64,000 nucleotides of DNA from Aeromicrobium yanjiei (GCF_009649075.1 NZ_CP045737.1:3100001-3164000), one strand, 5' to 3'; shown: positions 50,260-59,949, counted from the first letter of the stretch. Notes: generated from the letters alone by a model not told the origin. Numbers and translations: made by a program.

Positions 50260-51152
50260 ACCTCCGCGGGTGCCAGGACGATGTCGAAGGCCACTCGCGA
50301 CCAGGACGCGTCGCCGAGCTCACGCCCGTCCGGCGTGGGGGTCCCGGCCGGCTGCTCGACGAAGTCCTTGACCAGCGAGTCCTTCACGCCGAACACGCTG
50401 TCGCTCGCGAGCAGCTCGTCACCGCGCACGAAGATGTGCGTCACCAACGTCCGGCAGCCCTCGGCGCCCACCATGAAGTGCAGGTGCGAGGCCCTCATCG
50501 GGGAGCGCCCGGTCGCGGCGAGCATCGCCCCCACCGGCCCGTCGTGCGGGATCGGGTACGGCGTCGGGGTCACCGCCCAGAACCGGAAGGATCCGTCGTC
50601 GTCGCTGAACAGGTGCGCACGTCCCGCGACCCGGTCGTCGGTGTACTGGACGTCGTAGAACCCGTCCTCGTCGGCCTCCCAGACCTCGATCCGCGCGCCG
50701 GCGATCGGCCGGCCGTCGATGTCGGTGACCGTCCCCTCGACCCAGCAGGGCTGGCCGGACGCACTGCCGGCGATGTCCCCGCCGAGCTCGACGTGCGGTG
50801 AGTCCTCGACGAAGAAGGGGCCGAAGACCGTGGCCTCGGTCGCGTCGCCGTACGCCTCGTTGTTGATCGCGATGGTCTGCATCGACGCGCCGAGCGTGTC
50901 CGACAGCAGGATGAACTCCTGCCGGCGATCGTCGGTGATGTGCCCGACTGCGGTGAGGAACTCGATGGCCTGCAGCCACTCCCGCTCCGTCAGCCTGACG
51001 TCCCGCAGGAACGCGTGCAGGTGCCGCACGACCCCCTGCATCAGCTCTTTCAACCGCGGCTCGGGCGTCCCGTCGAAGGACGCGAGGACCAGCCGGACCA
51101 GCTCCTCCTCGCGGTGACGCTGCTCGTCGGACACCTGCATCTCTGTGGTCAT
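50256..51152 (-). CDS. Hydroxyquinol 1,2-dioxygenase
   Basis: An intradiol dioxygenase of 298 residues, cleaving hydroxyquinol to maleylacetate. Ferric ligands Y166 (GFYDVQY), Y199 (TPYPIPHDG), H223 and H225 (ASHLHFM) correspond to the set known for the Nocardioides (Arthrobacter) simplex enzyme. An N-terminal helical domain spans 1-95. Placement next to maleylacetate reductase and an FAD monooxygenase makes the assignment firm. ATG 51152 has AAGGAG 10 nt upstream and overlaps the reductase stop. It differs from its paralogue at 29721-30578 in context. Confidence 0.93.
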   Translation of the reverse strand: MTTEMQVSDEQRHREEELVRLVLASFDGTPEPRLKELMQGVVRHLHAFLRDVRLTEREWLQAIEFLTAVGHITDDRRQEFILLSDTLGASMQTIAINNEAYGDATEATVFGPFFVEDSPHVELGGDIAGSASGQPCWVEGTVTDIDGRPIAGARIEVWEADEDGFYDVQYTDDRVAGRAHLFSDDDGSFRFWAVTPTPYPIPHDGPVGAMLAATGRSPMRASHLHFMVGAEGCRTLVTHIFVRGDELLASDSVFGVKDSLVKDFVEQPAGTPTPDGRELGDASWSRVAFDIVLAPAEV

Positions 51153-52204
51153 CGCGGCTCTGCTCCTTCCCACGCTGCGTGCAGCAGCGCGGTGACGTTC
51201 TCGACGGTGACGGGGGTGGGATTGTCCGCGGGCGCGGCCTCGACCACGGCGCGGGCGGCCTGGTCGATGCCCGCCTCCGGCATCCCGTAGTCGCGCAGCG
51301 CTCGGGGCGCATCGACGCGTTCACGCAGCGCGGCCAGCCCGGCGACGGCGTTGTCGCTGCCGAACGAGGTGGCGATCCGTGCTGCGGCGCGCGGGGCCGC
51401 AGGGGCGTTGAAGGCGAGCACGTGCGGGAGCACGACGGCGTGGGTCTGGGCGTGCGGGAGGTCGAACATGCCGCCCAGGACGTGGCAGATCTTGTGGTGC
51501 AGGCCCGATCCGGCCGAGGCGAAGGCGACGGCCGACAGGTACGCGCCGTAGAGCGCCTGCTCGCGCCCGTCGATGCTGCGGGGATCGGCCTGGATCGCGG
51601 GGAGCCCCTCGTCGAGGGCGCGGATCCCCTCCACCGCGAGGGCGGCGTTGATCGGATCGGCCCGGGGCGCCCACATCGAGTCGATGCAGTGCGCGAGGGC
51701 GTTCAGGCCTGAGGCGATGCTCATGTCCGCCGGGAGCGACAGCATCAGGGAGGCGTCGTAGACGACCGTCCGCGGCAGCACCCGGTCGTCCACGCCGGTC
51801 GTCTTCCTCGACGACTCGGTCATGCCCCAGACGTTGGTGGCCTCCGAGCCGGCGTACGTGGTGGGGACCGCGACGATCGGGATCCCCGACGTGAGGGCGA
51901 CCGCCTTGGCCAAGCCCGTGGTCGAGCCCCCGCCGACGCTCACCAGCAGGTCGGCGCGGTGCTCTGCCGCGACCTGCCTCGCGCGGTCCGCGACGTCGGT
52001 CGGCACGTGCATCACGACCTCGTCGTGCTGCACGACGACGGGCAGGTCGGCGGTGATCGTCTCGGCCAGCTCGCGCTCGTCCGCACCGGCGACGACCATG
52101 ACGCGTTCCGCGCCGATCAGCCCCACCTCGGCGGCGAGGCTCTCGCGAGCACCGCCGGACGCGAATCGGACCCGTTGGCCCAGCGTCTCGTGGTCGAACC
52201 GCAT
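51149..52204 (-). CDS. Maleylacetate reductase
   Basis: The protein of 351 residues belongs to the iron-type alcohol dehydrogenases and reduces maleylacetate to 3-oxoadipate with NAD(P)H. It has [20 protein letters not shown] (nucleotide site, about residues 88-107), [20 protein letters not shown], and the metal region [20 protein letters not shown] (about 237-256) with the later VLPHVLAF. In this family the residues that bind metal in other Fe-ADHs are partly replaced, which fits the maleylacetate reductase branch. It lies between the monooxygenase (2 bp) and the dioxygenase (overlap). Confidence 0.93.
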   Translation of the reverse strand: MRFDHETLGQRVRFASGGARESLAAEVGLIGAERVMVVAGADERELAETITADLPVVVQHDEVVMHVPTDVADRARQVAAEHRADLLVSVGGGSTTGLAKAVALTSGIPIVAVPTTYAGSEATNVWGMTESSRKTTGVDDRVLPRTVVYDASLMLSLPADMSIASGLNALAHCIDSMWAPRADPINAALAVEGIRALDEGLPAIQADPRSIDGREQALYGAYLSAVAFASAGSGLHHKICHVLGGMFDLPHAQTHAVVLPHVLAFNAPAAPRAAARIATSFGSDNAVAGLAALRERVDAPRALRDYGMPEAGIDQAARAVVEAAPADNPTPVTVENVTALLHAAWEGAEPR

Positions 52205-52206
52205 GC

Positions 52207-54003
52207 TCACGCCTCGCGCGAGAGGATCGCGGTGAACGCCTCGCGCAGCACACCCTCCGGATCGTCCGCGAGCTCGGTGGACCGCCAGCAGATGTGCTTG
52301 TCGGGGCGCACCAGGAGCGCACCGCTCTCCTCGACCTCGCGCAGCCGCGACCAGTCGAAGTACAGGTCCGTGACCTCCTGCCCGGGACCGATCACGACAG
52401 TCCTGACGGGCAGCCCCAGCTCGCGACCGACCGCCTCCAGCGCGGGCTCCCAGGCCGATCCGGCCACACCGGTCACCAGCGTGAACCGGTCGTACGGCGC
52501 GAGGTCCATCATCGCGATCTTGTGCCGGTGGTCGCCGACCCACGCATGCGGAAGGTGGGAGCCGGGGACCGTGGAGACCTGGTAGTACAGGTCCGGGTCG
52601 CGCTCCGGCTCGGGCAGCGTGGAGCCGTCCGACATGATCGCGGACGAGGTGTAGAACTGTCCCAGCTCGACGCCGTGCGCGTTGAACTCGTAGTTCTTGA
52701 TCGCCATGGCCTTGACGAGGGCCGCGCGCTTCGCCGCACCCTCGGGGGTGTTGGCCTTGCGCTCCTCGATCTGCTCGACCATCTCCTGCTCGGTCCTGGC
52801 GTCCGTGACGCCGAGGGCCACGAACAGGTCCGCGAACTCGCGACCGGACTGGTTGGCCCGCTTGACGATCCGCTCCGCGACCGGTGCCCGCTCGGTCGAG
52901 TACGTGTCGAGGAGGGCCGACCCGGCCTGCCCCCGGAGCACCGCGGCGATCTTCCAGGCGAGGTTGTAGGAGTCCTGGATCGACGTGTTCGAGCCCAGCC
53001 CGTTGCTCGGCGGGTGACGGTGGATCGCGTCGCCCGCGCAGAAGACCCGCCCCTCCTGCAGGTGCGTCGCGTAGACCTCGTTGTTGCCCCACAAGGACGT
53101 TCCGGTGATCTCGACGTCCAGCTCGGGCATGCCGAGGAGGTTGCGGACGATCTGGATCGCGGCCGCCTCGTCGACGACCGGCGGCTCCTGGGTGATGTCG
53201 AAGCCCCACACGATCAGCCACTCGTTCCACGGGCGCACCATGCGGACCAGACCTGCGCCGATGCCACCGACGTTCGACCCGGGCTGGATGACCCAGTACA
53301 GCACCGAGGGGCGGTGGCCCACGAGCTCGGCGATGTCGGCCTTGAAGGTGATGTTCATGGACCCCGCGATGTCCATCGAGCCGACGAGCGGCAGGTCGAT
53401 GTCGGCGGCGACCTTCGACCGGGCGCCGTCCGCGCCGATCAGGTACTTCGCCCGGATCGTGTACGCGTGGCCGGTCAGCCGATCGACGACCGACACGTCC
53501 ACCCCGTCGGCGTCCTGCACGTGCGACACGTACTCGGTGGAGAACTGCGTCTGGGTGCCGCGCATCGTCGCGTTCTTGACCAGGATCGGCTCGAGGTACG
53601 TCTGCGGGATGTCGACCGTCAGGCACGGCGACGCGAGCTGGTAGTCGGCCTCGCGGTCCGCTCCCGTCCCCCACGTCCGGATGCGCCCGATCTCCTCGCC
53701 CGCGATGGACGTGCAGAAGACGGTGTCGCCCACCAGTCCGTGCTCGGTCGCGTCCGCGAGCACCTGGTCGTCGATGTCCATGTCCCGGAAGATCTCCATC
53801 GCGCGCTGGTTCGTGATGTGCGCCCGCGGGGTGTTGGCCGTCCAGCGGTACTTCGTGATCATGATGTTGGGGATGCCGAGGGTCGACAGGAACAGCGCGG
53901 CCGACGACCCGGCGGGCCCCGAGCCGACGATGAGCACATCGGTCTCGATCACGGACGAATCGGGCAGGGCGGTCATCTGCTGACCGTCGTCGAACACGGG
54001 CAT
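52207..54003 (-). CDS. FAD-dependent aromatic monooxygenase (resorcinol hydroxylase/PheA type)
   Basis: The protein of 598 residues has the FAD-binding motif VLIVGSGPAGSSAALFLSTL (about residues 23-42), the DG motif LIGADGARSKVAA, and the second FAD region VFCAGDAIHRHPPSNGLGSN. A C-terminal thioredoxin-like domain, as in phenol hydroxylases, begins near 440. This plan is that of the one-component hydroxylases that make hydroxyquinol from resorcinol or related phenols. The start at ATG 54003 has GAGGTGA 4-5 nt upstream; a GTG at 54063 would add 20 residues. It is 117 bp downstream of the AraC gene. Confidence 0.9.
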   Translation of the reverse strand: MPVFDDGQQMTALPDSSVIETDVLIVGSGPAGSSAALFLSTLGIPNIMITKYRWTANTPRAHITNQRAMEIFRDMDIDDQVLADATEHGLVGDTVFCTSIAGEEIGRIRTWGTGADREADYQLASPCLTVDIPQTYLEPILVKNATMRGTQTQFSTEYVSHVQDADGVDVSVVDRLTGHAYTIRAKYLIGADGARSKVAADIDLPLVGSMDIAGSMNITFKADIAELVGHRPSVLYWVIQPGSNVGGIGAGLVRMVRPWNEWLIVWGFDITQEPPVVDEAAAIQIVRNLLGMPELDVEITGTSLWGNNEVYATHLQEGRVFCAGDAIHRHPPSNGLGSNTSIQDSYNLAWKIAAVLRGQAGSALLDTYSTERAPVAERIVKRANQSGREFADLFVALGVTDARTEQEMVEQIEERKANTPEGAAKRAALVKAMAIKNYEFNAHGVELGQFYTSSAIMSDGSTLPEPERDPDLYYQVSTVPGSHLPHAWVGDHRHKIAMMDLAPYDRFTLVTGVAGSAWEPALEAVGRELGLPVRTVVIGPGQEVTDLYFDWSRLREVEESGALLVRPDKHICWRSTELADDPEGVLREAFTAILSREA

Positions 54004-54120
54004 CCGGGTCACCTCTCGTCGTGCTCGCTGCTCGCGGGCGTCCCGATCAGTGTCCTGCGTCACATGCGGCCGGCGCGGGTGTCGGCCCGATCACGTCGCA
54101 AACCTGAACTAGTGGCGGAA

Positions 54121-55089
54121 TCAGGAAGGGCCGGAGGCCGCGCGCGCTGCCGTGGCGTCGCGGCGGACGTCGGAGGCGCGCTCGGAGAAGCGGAGCACGA
54201 AGGCGTTGGAGAAGTGCGTCGCCGAGGCGAAACCGCAGTGATGAGCGATCTCGGCGATCGTCATGGAGGCTGCGGCGGGCTTCTCCAGCAGGGCCCTGGC
54301 GACGTCCAGGCGCCGCGCCAGGATGTAGCGCGGCACGCTGATGCCGTCGGCGGCGAACACGCGCGACAGGTGCCGGGCGCTGATGCCGATCGCGTCGGCG
54401 ACCCTCGTCGCCGACAGGGTCGGATCCGCGATCCGTCCCTCGATGAACGCCTTGGCCGCGGCCCGGTGGGCGGTGTTCAGGTCGTCCCGGGCCCCGGAGG
54501 CCAGCACGGAGACCAGCTCCAGGATCGTCTGCTCGTCGGGCGGCACCAGGTTGTGGGGGCGGGTCGCCCGATTGACGTGGCGCGCGAGCGCGGCCGCGTG
54601 GGCGTTGCCGCGCTTGCCGAAGTCGAAGACCATCGGATCGGTCAACGACCTCGCGCCCGCCACCTCGTCGAAGATCGAGCGCGGCATCTTGATGACCAGC
54701 TCTTCCAGACCCCGGGAAAAGCCCCGCATGAACGCCTTGTCGGCGTCGCACAGGAGCAGCTGGCCGGGCCGCACGGTGCGCACCCCGTCCTCGGAGTAGA
54801 AGAACGCCTCACCCACGAGGCTGAAGTACATGACCACGGAGTCGGAGGGACGGCGACGGATGAGGTCGGCGTCGCGCTCCACGACGTGCGACGTGCCCAC
54901 CACGCGAGCCAGCCCGATCGAGTCCAGCTGGACGTTGGTCTCGGTCGCCTCGAGCTGGGACGCCTCGAGCGTGCGGCACCGCAGCCCGATCAGGGCGTCG
55001 GCGTTGTGGTCCTCCCACAGCTCGATCCGCTCCTGGTCGGGCAGGCCCACCGTCGAGAACTCGATCGGGCCCGCTGTGACGTGCGTCAT
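54121..55089 (-). CDS. AraC-family transcriptional regulator
   Basis: The protein of 322 residues has an N-terminal AraC_binding_2 (cupin-like) domain (about 20-195, with RRRPSDSVVMYFSLVGEAFF and VRPGQLLLCDADKAF). The C-terminal AraC DNA-binding domain (about 215-315) has two helix-turn-helix motifs, LSATRVADAIGISARHLSRV and MTIAEIAHHCGFASATHFSN. TAGTCT lies 6 nt before the ATG and includes the livM stop codon, so it has its own leaderless promoter. It is placed between the transporter and the catabolic genes and is their likely regulator. Confidence 0.92.
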   Translation of the reverse strand: MTHVTAGPIEFSTVGLPDQERIELWEDHNADALIGLRCRTLEASQLEATETNVQLDSIGLARVVGTSHVVERDADLIRRRPSDSVVMYFSLVGEAFFYSEDGVRTVRPGQLLLCDADKAFMRGFSRGLEELVIKMPRSIFDEVAGARSLTDPMVFDFGKRGNAHAAALARHVNRATRPHNLVPPDEQTILELVSVLASGARDDLNTAHRAAAKAFIEGRIADPTLSATRVADAIGISARHLSRVFAADGISVPRYILARRLDVARALLEKPAAASMTIAEIAHHCGFASATHFSNAFVLRFSERASDVRRDATAARAASGPS

Positions 55090-55098
55090 ATCGGGAGA

Positions 55099-56133
55099 CT
55101 ACTCGACCGACCGGCCACGGCGTACCTGAAATGCCACCGGAAAGAGCGAGAACCGGCCCCGCGAGATCAGGCTCCAGACGCCCCGCGGAGCGGCCAGGAC
55201 GATCACGATCGCCACGACCCCGAGTGCGACCAGGTACCACGTGCCCTGCTGGGCCAGCTGCTGCTGCAGGACGAAGAAGATGACCGCCCCGATGATGGGT
55301 CCCTCGATCGTCCCGATCCCGCCGATCACGACGATGAAGATCATGAACGCGCTGTAGTTGACCGAGTAGATCGAGTCCGGGGCCACCCGCAACGTGTTGA
55401 TCGCGATGAGCGCCCCCGCGAGCCCCGCACCTGCGGACGACAGGACGTAGACGATCCGCTGCGACCGACGCACCGAGACGCCCAGGCTCGCCGCGGCGGT
55501 GGGGTCGTCCCGGATCGCCAGCAGCGCCAGGCCCATGCGCGACCTCATGAGCAGGTACGTCCCGACGACCACCAGCACCGCGAGGGTCAGGCCGAGCCAG
55601 TAGACCGTCGCGACCCGGTCGGTCCGGTCCACCCCCCTGAACGCCTCGAGCGACAGCCCCGAGCCGCCGCCGAGAGCGTCGATCTGGGTCGTCACGAGCT
55701 TGAACACCTCGGCCACGACCCATGTGCCGATCGCGAAGTATCCGCCGACCAGCCGAAACACGAGGAACGACGTGGGCAGCGCCAGGGCCGCGCACACGAC
55801 ACCGGCCAGCAGCACCGCCGCGAGCAGCGGGACGCCGAGCTGGTCGGCCACGTAGACGACCCCGTAGCCGCCCGCACCGACGAAGGCCTGCTGGCCGATG
55901 GAGACGAGTCCGCCGTAGCCGGCCAGCAGGTTCCACGTGGTCGCCATGATGATCAGGACGAACAGGCCCACCAGGTCGGACAGGGCACCCAGGGAGACGT
56001 TGTAGGGCACCCAGAGGGCCAGGAACAGCACCCCGATCGCCAGGCCGGCCAGGCCGAGGAGCGCACGTCGTCCGCCGCGATCCACGTGCGGAGCAGCGGC
56101 GTCGTGGGTCGGTGTCGGCGCGGTCGTGGTCAT
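55099..56133 (-). CDS. livM: Branched-chain-type ABC transporter permease LivM
   Basis: The protein of 344 residues has about nine transmembrane helices and the LivM signature with NLLAGYGGLVSIGQQAFVGA (about 68-87), GGYFAIGTWVVAEVFKLVTT and the EAA-like loop SSLDLLR-type segment RDDPTAAASLGVSV. It pairs with LivH as the transmembrane part of a Liv-type importer. The start overlaps the livH stop (ATGA). The neighbours suggest an aromatic acid or phenol substrate rather than amino acids. Confidence 0.93.
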   Translation of the reverse strand: MTTTAPTPTHDAAAPHVDRGGRRALLGLAGLAIGVLFLALWVPYNVSLGALSDLVGLFVLIIMATTWNLLAGYGGLVSIGQQAFVGAGGYGVVYVADQLGVPLLAAVLLAGVVCAALALPTSFLVFRLVGGYFAIGTWVVAEVFKLVTTQIDALGGGSGLSLEAFRGVDRTDRVATVYWLGLTLAVLVVVGTYLLMRSRMGLALLAIRDDPTAAASLGVSVRRSQRIVYVLSSAGAGLAGALIAINTLRVAPDSIYSVNYSAFMIFIVVIGGIGTIEGPIIGAVIFFVLQQQLAQQGTWYLVALGVVAIVIVLAAPRGVWSLISRGRFSLFPVAFQVRRGRSVE

Positions 56134-56999
56134 GCGGTCACCATCTTCGGCATCAGTCCACTGGGTCGGAAGGCGAGCACGGCGAGGAAGACGAGGTGTC
56201 CCACCAGCACGCCGTACGCGGGGTCGATCTGGGCGCCGACGGTCTGCGCGACCCCCAGCACCAGGCCGCCGAGCAGGGTGCCCCAGAGCGAGCCGAGCCC
56301 GCCGATGATCACGGCCTCGAAGGCGAAGATCAGCACCAGGTCGCCGTAGCCCGGCGTGAACTGGGTGCTCATCCCGATGAACGCCCCGGCGAGGGCGACG
56401 CTGCCGACCGCGATGGCCGTGGCGAGGGCGTACAGGTGACGGTCGTCGATGCCCATGAGCTGGGCGGCCTCTCGGTCGTCACTCGTCGCCCGCATGGCCC
56501 GCCCGACGCGCGTCCTGGCGAGGAACAGCTGGATCCCGGTGATCACCACGACTGCGACGACGAGGGTCAGCAACGAGAAGACACCGATGGACAGCCCCGA
56601 GACGATTCGGATGCTCGCGGTGCCGAGGTCCCCGATGCCGATGCTGCGGGAGTTGGCGCTGGCGGTCTCCTGCAGGACGTTGACGATGATGACGGCCAGG
56701 CCGAACGTCACGAGCAGGGGCGCGAGCTCGCCGCGGGACAGGGCAGCGTTGAGCAGCCCGCGCTGCAGCGCGTACCCGACACCGGCCGCGACGGCCACGG
56801 CCAGCACGAGGGCCAGGACGAGCGGGACGCCGAGGCTGTCCACCAGGAACAGCACGACGTACGCCGCGGCGACCGCCAGGGCCCCGTGCGCCAGGTTGAC
56901 GATGCGCATGACGCCGAAGATGAGCGACAGGCCGCACGCGAGCAGGGTGTACTGCCCGCCGAGCAGGAGCCCCTGGACGAGGGCGTTGATCCAGTCCAT
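56130..56999 (-). CDS. livH: Branched-chain-type ABC transporter permease LivH
   Basis: The protein of 289 residues has eight or more transmembrane helices and the LivH pattern GLLLGGQYTLLACGLSLIFG (about 10-29) and RIVNLAHGALAVAAAYV. The EAA-like cytoplasmic loop is RAMRATSDDREAAQLMGIDD. The start lies 1 nt within the livF stop (TGATG). It works with LivM, LivF, LivG and the binding protein. Confidence 0.93.
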   Translation of the reverse strand: MDWINALVQGLLLGGQYTLLACGLSLIFGVMRIVNLAHGALAVAAAYVVLFLVDSLGVPLVLALVLAVAVAAGVGYALQRGLLNAALSRGELAPLLVTFGLAVIIVNVLQETASANSRSIGIGDLGTASIRIVSGLSIGVFSLLTLVVAVVVITGIQLFLARTRVGRAMRATSDDREAAQLMGIDDRHLYALATAIAVGSVALAGAFIGMSTQFTPGYGDLVLIFAFEAVIIGGLGSLWGTLLGGLVLGVAQTVGAQIDPAYGVLVGHLVFLAVLAFRPSGLMPKMVTA

Positions 57000-57709
57000 C
57001 AGCGGGCCTCCAGACCGAAGTAGGCCGCTGCCACGTCGTCGCGGGTGACCGTGGCGGCCGGAGCCTCGAGCACCGTCCGCCCCTCGAGGAGGCACTGGAC
57101 GTGATCCGCGACGGCGAGCGCCTGCGAGACGTCCTGCTCGACGAGCAGGACCGTCGTGCCGCGTGAGCTGATGACCGGCAGGGCCTGGTAGATGTCCTTG
57201 ACGACGACGGGCGCCAGGCCGAGGGACACCTCGTCGAGCAGCAGCAGGCGCGGATTCGCCATGAGGGCACGGCCGATCGCGGTGGCCTGCTGCTCCCCGC
57301 CGGACAGGTGGGTGCCGATGCGGCCCCGGCGCTCCGCGAGCAGCGGGAACGCCTCGAACACCGAGGTGAGGTTCCAGGGGCCGGGTCGCCGGCTGTAGCC
57401 GCCGACCTGCAGGTTCTCCTCCACGGTGAGCGACTTGAAGATGCGGCGGCCCTCCGGGACGAGGGAGATCCCCGCGGCGACCCGCTCGTGGGGCGCCGTG
57501 CCGGCCAGGTCGTGCCCGCCGAAGCGGACGGCTCCTGCCGATGCGCCGAGCAGTCCGGACACCGCCTTCAGGAGCGTCGACTTCCCCGCTCCGTTGGCGC
57601 CCATCATGGCCAGCGTCTCGCCCTCGTCCAGGGTCAGGGAGATGCCGTGGATCGCCTGGAAGTCGCCGTAGTGGACGTCCACCGACTCCAGGTCGAGCAG
57701 CGCGGTCAT
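56999..57709 (-). CDS. livF: ABC transporter ATP-binding protein LivF
   Basis: The protein of 236 residues has Walker A GANGAGKST (about residues 38-46), the signature LSGGEQQATAIGRAL (about 137-151), Walker B LLLLDEVSLGLAP and the switch His replaced by Gln in LLVEQDVSQAL, all typical of LivF-type subunits (LVEQ). The length is the family norm. The start overlaps the livG stop (ATGA-like). Confidence 0.94.
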   Translation of the reverse strand: MTALLDLESVDVHYGDFQAIHGISLTLDEGETLAMMGANGAGKSTLLKAVSGLLGASAGAVRFGGHDLAGTAPHERVAAGISLVPEGRRIFKSLTVEENLQVGGYSRRPGPWNLTSVFEAFPLLAERRGRIGTHLSGGEQQATAIGRALMANPRLLLLDEVSLGLAPVVVKDIYQALPVISSRGTTVLLVEQDVSQALAVADHVQCLLEGRTVLEAPAATVTRDDVAAAYFGLEAR

Positions 57710-58467
57710 CGGGTCTCGTCCTCCGGCTCGGGGATGCTGCCGAGGTACACCTCGGTCACCTCCGGGCTGCGCATCACGGCGTGCGGGTCGCCGGTCGCGA
57801 CGACATCCCCCATGGCCAGGCACATGAGCCGGTCCACCACCTGCAGGAGCGCGTGCACGATGTGCTCGATCCAGATGATCGCCATGCCGGAGTCGCGCAG
57901 CCGGGCGATGACCTCGATCAGCTCGGGGAGCTCGCGGTCGGTCAGGCCGCCCGCGATCTCGTCGAGCAGCAGCAGCCGGGGCGAGGTCGCGAGGGCACGG
58001 GCCAGCTCGAGCCGTTTGCGGTCCAGGAGCCGAAGACTCCCCGCCTGGACGTTCTCGACGTGCGCCAGGCCTGCGGTCGCGATGGCCTCGTGGGCGCGCT
58101 CGTACGCGGCACCGCGCCGGCTCTGGCCCGCGAAGGTGGCGCCGACCAGCACGTTCTCGAACACGGTCAGCCCGCCGAAGGGACGCGGGATCTGGTGCGT
58201 GCGGGCGATGCCGCGCCGGCCGCGCGCCGCCGCGTCCAGCGAGGTCACGTCGTGCCCGTCGAGGATGATGCTCCCGGCGTCCGGGCGCTGACCGCCGTTC
58301 ACGAGGTCGAGGAGCGTGGACTTGCCCGCACCGTTCGGGCCGACCACCCCCAGCACCTCCCCCGCGCTGACGTGGAAGGAGACGCTGTTGGCGGTCGTGA
58401 CCCGACCGAACCTCTTGGCCAGGCCCTCGGCCCTCATGAGCGGAGCGGTCCCCGCGGAGGTGCTCAC
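57706..58467 (-). CDS. livG: ABC transporter ATP-binding protein LivG
   Basis: The protein of 253 residues starts (GTG) STSAGTAPLMRAEGLAKRFG and has Walker A GPNGAGKST, Q-loop IARTHQIPRPF, a signature region read as GSLRLLDRKRLELARALA in place of the canonical LSGGQ, Walker B LLLLDEIAGGL and switch His in IIWIEHIVHAL. The lost LSGGQ with LLDRKRLELARAL is notable but occurs in LivG-like proteins of the aromatic-transport type. The GTG overlaps the substrate-binding-protein stop. Confidence 0.93.
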   Translation of the reverse strand: MSTSAGTAPLMRAEGLAKRFGRVTTANSVSFHVSAGEVLGVVGPNGAGKSTLLDLVNGGQRPDAGSIILDGHDVTSLDAAARGRRGIARTHQIPRPFGGLTVFENVLVGATFAGQSRRGAAYERAHEAIATAGLAHVENVQAGSLRLLDRKRLELARALATSPRLLLLDEIAGGLTDRELPELIEVIARLRDSGMAIIWIEHIVHALLQVVDRLMCLAMGDVVATGDPHAVMRSPEVTEVYLGSIPEPEDETR

Positions 58468-59729
58468 GGGAGCGGCTCGGCCTTGCCGCCCAGCGGGACC
58501 TCGGGGGCGAGCTTGTTGGACACGACCACCAGGTCGTACGGGTGATCCGTGCCCGGCCGCCACTGGCCGCCCGCGAGCGGCGTCTTGGCGACGTACGGCG
58601 GGATGCCCGAGTCCTTGCCCCAGGTGACCTCACCGACGACGGTCGGCACCGACAGGGACTTCATGGCCCCGATGATCGCGTCGGAGTCGGTCGAGCCGGC
58701 CTCCTTCACCGCGGCTGCGGTCACCTCGAACAGTGCGTGGGCGAAGCCGAGGGGCTGGGTCCACTGCTGTCCGGTCTTCTTCTCGTACGCGTCCGCGAGC
58801 TCCTTGGCGCTCTGGCCGGTCAGCGAGCTCTTGTACGGCGCGGTCGGGGTCCACCAGACCTCGCTGGACAGGTTCGTCGCGATGTCGCCGAGCGCCTCGA
58901 CCGAGGACGGGAACAGCAGCGCCTTGCCGATGGTCGCGACCTTCGGCTCGTAGCCCTGCTGCTTGGCCTGCTTCCAGAACGTCGTGAAGTCCGGCGGGAT
59001 CGGGACGCCGAGCAGGATGTCGCTGCCCTTGAACGCGGAGATCTGGGCCGAGAAGTCCTTCGTGCCGTTCGCGTAGTTGCCGGGGTCCTTGATCGTGACG
59101 CCGGAGTCCTTGGTGAGCGCCGGGAAGTTCGCGCCCCAGGCCTGACCGTCCGGATCGTTGGGGAACATGCCGCCGGCCTTGCCGTTGTTGTCGACCTGGC
59201 TCCAGATGTCGGAGTAGACGGCCGCGACGTCCTCCAGGCCCCAGAAGAAGTGATAGCTGTACTTCAGGTCGGCCGGCTTGTCCCCGCTGCGGATCGCGAA
59301 GGGCTGCCAGGGCGCGACGGTCGTGATGCAGGGCACCGAGTTGGCCTCGCACTGCTCGGACACCGGGTTCACGATGTCGGGGGTCGAGGAGGCGATCACG
59401 ACGTCGACGTCGTCGCTGTTGATGAGCTGCGAGGCGACCTCGCCGGCACGCGTGGAGTCGCTCTGCGCGTCGCGCACGACGATCTCGACGTCGTACGTGT
59501 CGCCGCCGACCTTCAGCGGGTTCTCCTTGAAGTACGACTTCATCTCGTCGACCACGAAGGTGTTCGCCTCACCGAACGGCGCCGAGGCCCCCGTCGTGGT
59601 CGACACGAAGCCGATCTTCAACGTCTTGTCGCTCTCGGCGTCCCCTCCGCCCACCGAGCCCGAGCAGGCCGAGAGCGAGACCGCCATGACGGCCGCTGCC
59701 GCCGGGACGAGCGTGCGTGAGATTCTCAT
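58464..59729 (-). CDS. Liv-type ABC transporter substrate-binding lipoprotein
   Basis: The protein of 421 residues begins with a lipoprotein signal (MRISRTLVPAAAAVMAVSLSAC, lipobox LSAC at residues 19-22) and a Gly/Ser linker. The periplasmic-binding-protein type I domain follows (KTLKIGFVSTTTGASAPFGE at about 36-55). It belongs to the Leu/Ile/Val-binding superfamily that also includes aromatic-compound receptors. AGGAGG lies 5 nt before the ATG. It is the first gene of the five-gene transporter run, ahead of livG. Confidence 0.94.
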   Translation of the reverse strand: MRISRTLVPAAAAVMAVSLSACSGSVGGGDAESDKTLKIGFVSTTTGASAPFGEANTFVVDEMKSYFKENPLKVGGDTYDVEIVVRDAQSDSTRAGEVASQLINSDDVDVVIASSTPDIVNPVSEQCEANSVPCITTVAPWQPFAIRSGDKPADLKYSYHFFWGLEDVAAVYSDIWSQVDNNGKAGGMFPNDPDGQAWGANFPALTKDSGVTIKDPGNYANGTKDFSAQISAFKGSDILLGVPIPPDFTTFWKQAKQQGYEPKVATIGKALLFPSSVEALGDIATNLSSEVWWTPTAPYKSSLTGQSAKELADAYEKKTGQQWTQPLGFAHALFEVTAAAVKEAGSTDSDAIIGAMKSLSVPTVVGEVTWGKDSGIPPYVAKTPLAGGQWRPGTDHPYDLVVVSNKLAPEVPLGGKAEPLP

Positions 59730-59903
59730 GGAACCCTCCTGAAACCGTGTGCCGTGATCGTCGACGACGTGCAGAGCCTCTGCGGCTCACAGTCTGTGAC
59801 GTGCGTCATGGCCCGTGGCGGATTGCGCACGATTCCGGGCACATCTGCGAACGGATGGCCGTTTTGGCGGCCCGTCAGGGCGGGTTCGGGCGGCGGAGAC
59901 GAC

Positions 59904-59942
59904 TCAGGCCCTGACCAGCAGTGTGTGCTGGTCAGGGCCTGA
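59904..59942 (-). terminator. Hairpin terminator downstream of tRNA-Tyr
   Basis: TCAGGCCCTGACCAGCA (59904-59920) and its perfect complement (59926-59942) form a 17-bp stem with loop GTGTG. It follows the tRNA-Tyr 3' end by 7 nt on the minus strand. The tail GTCGTCTCC is weak in U. The other bases between it and the substrate-binding-protein gene hold nothing recognised. Confidence 0.75.
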
Positions 59943-59949
59943 TCTCCCG

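Noticed and set aside
52294-56349. Plus-strand open frame of 1351 codons
   Set aside because: It runs antisense to the monooxygenase, AraC and permease genes, whose protein families are certain. Long antisense frames without stops are usual at this G+C, and the translation is low-complexity Arg/Asp/Glu/His.
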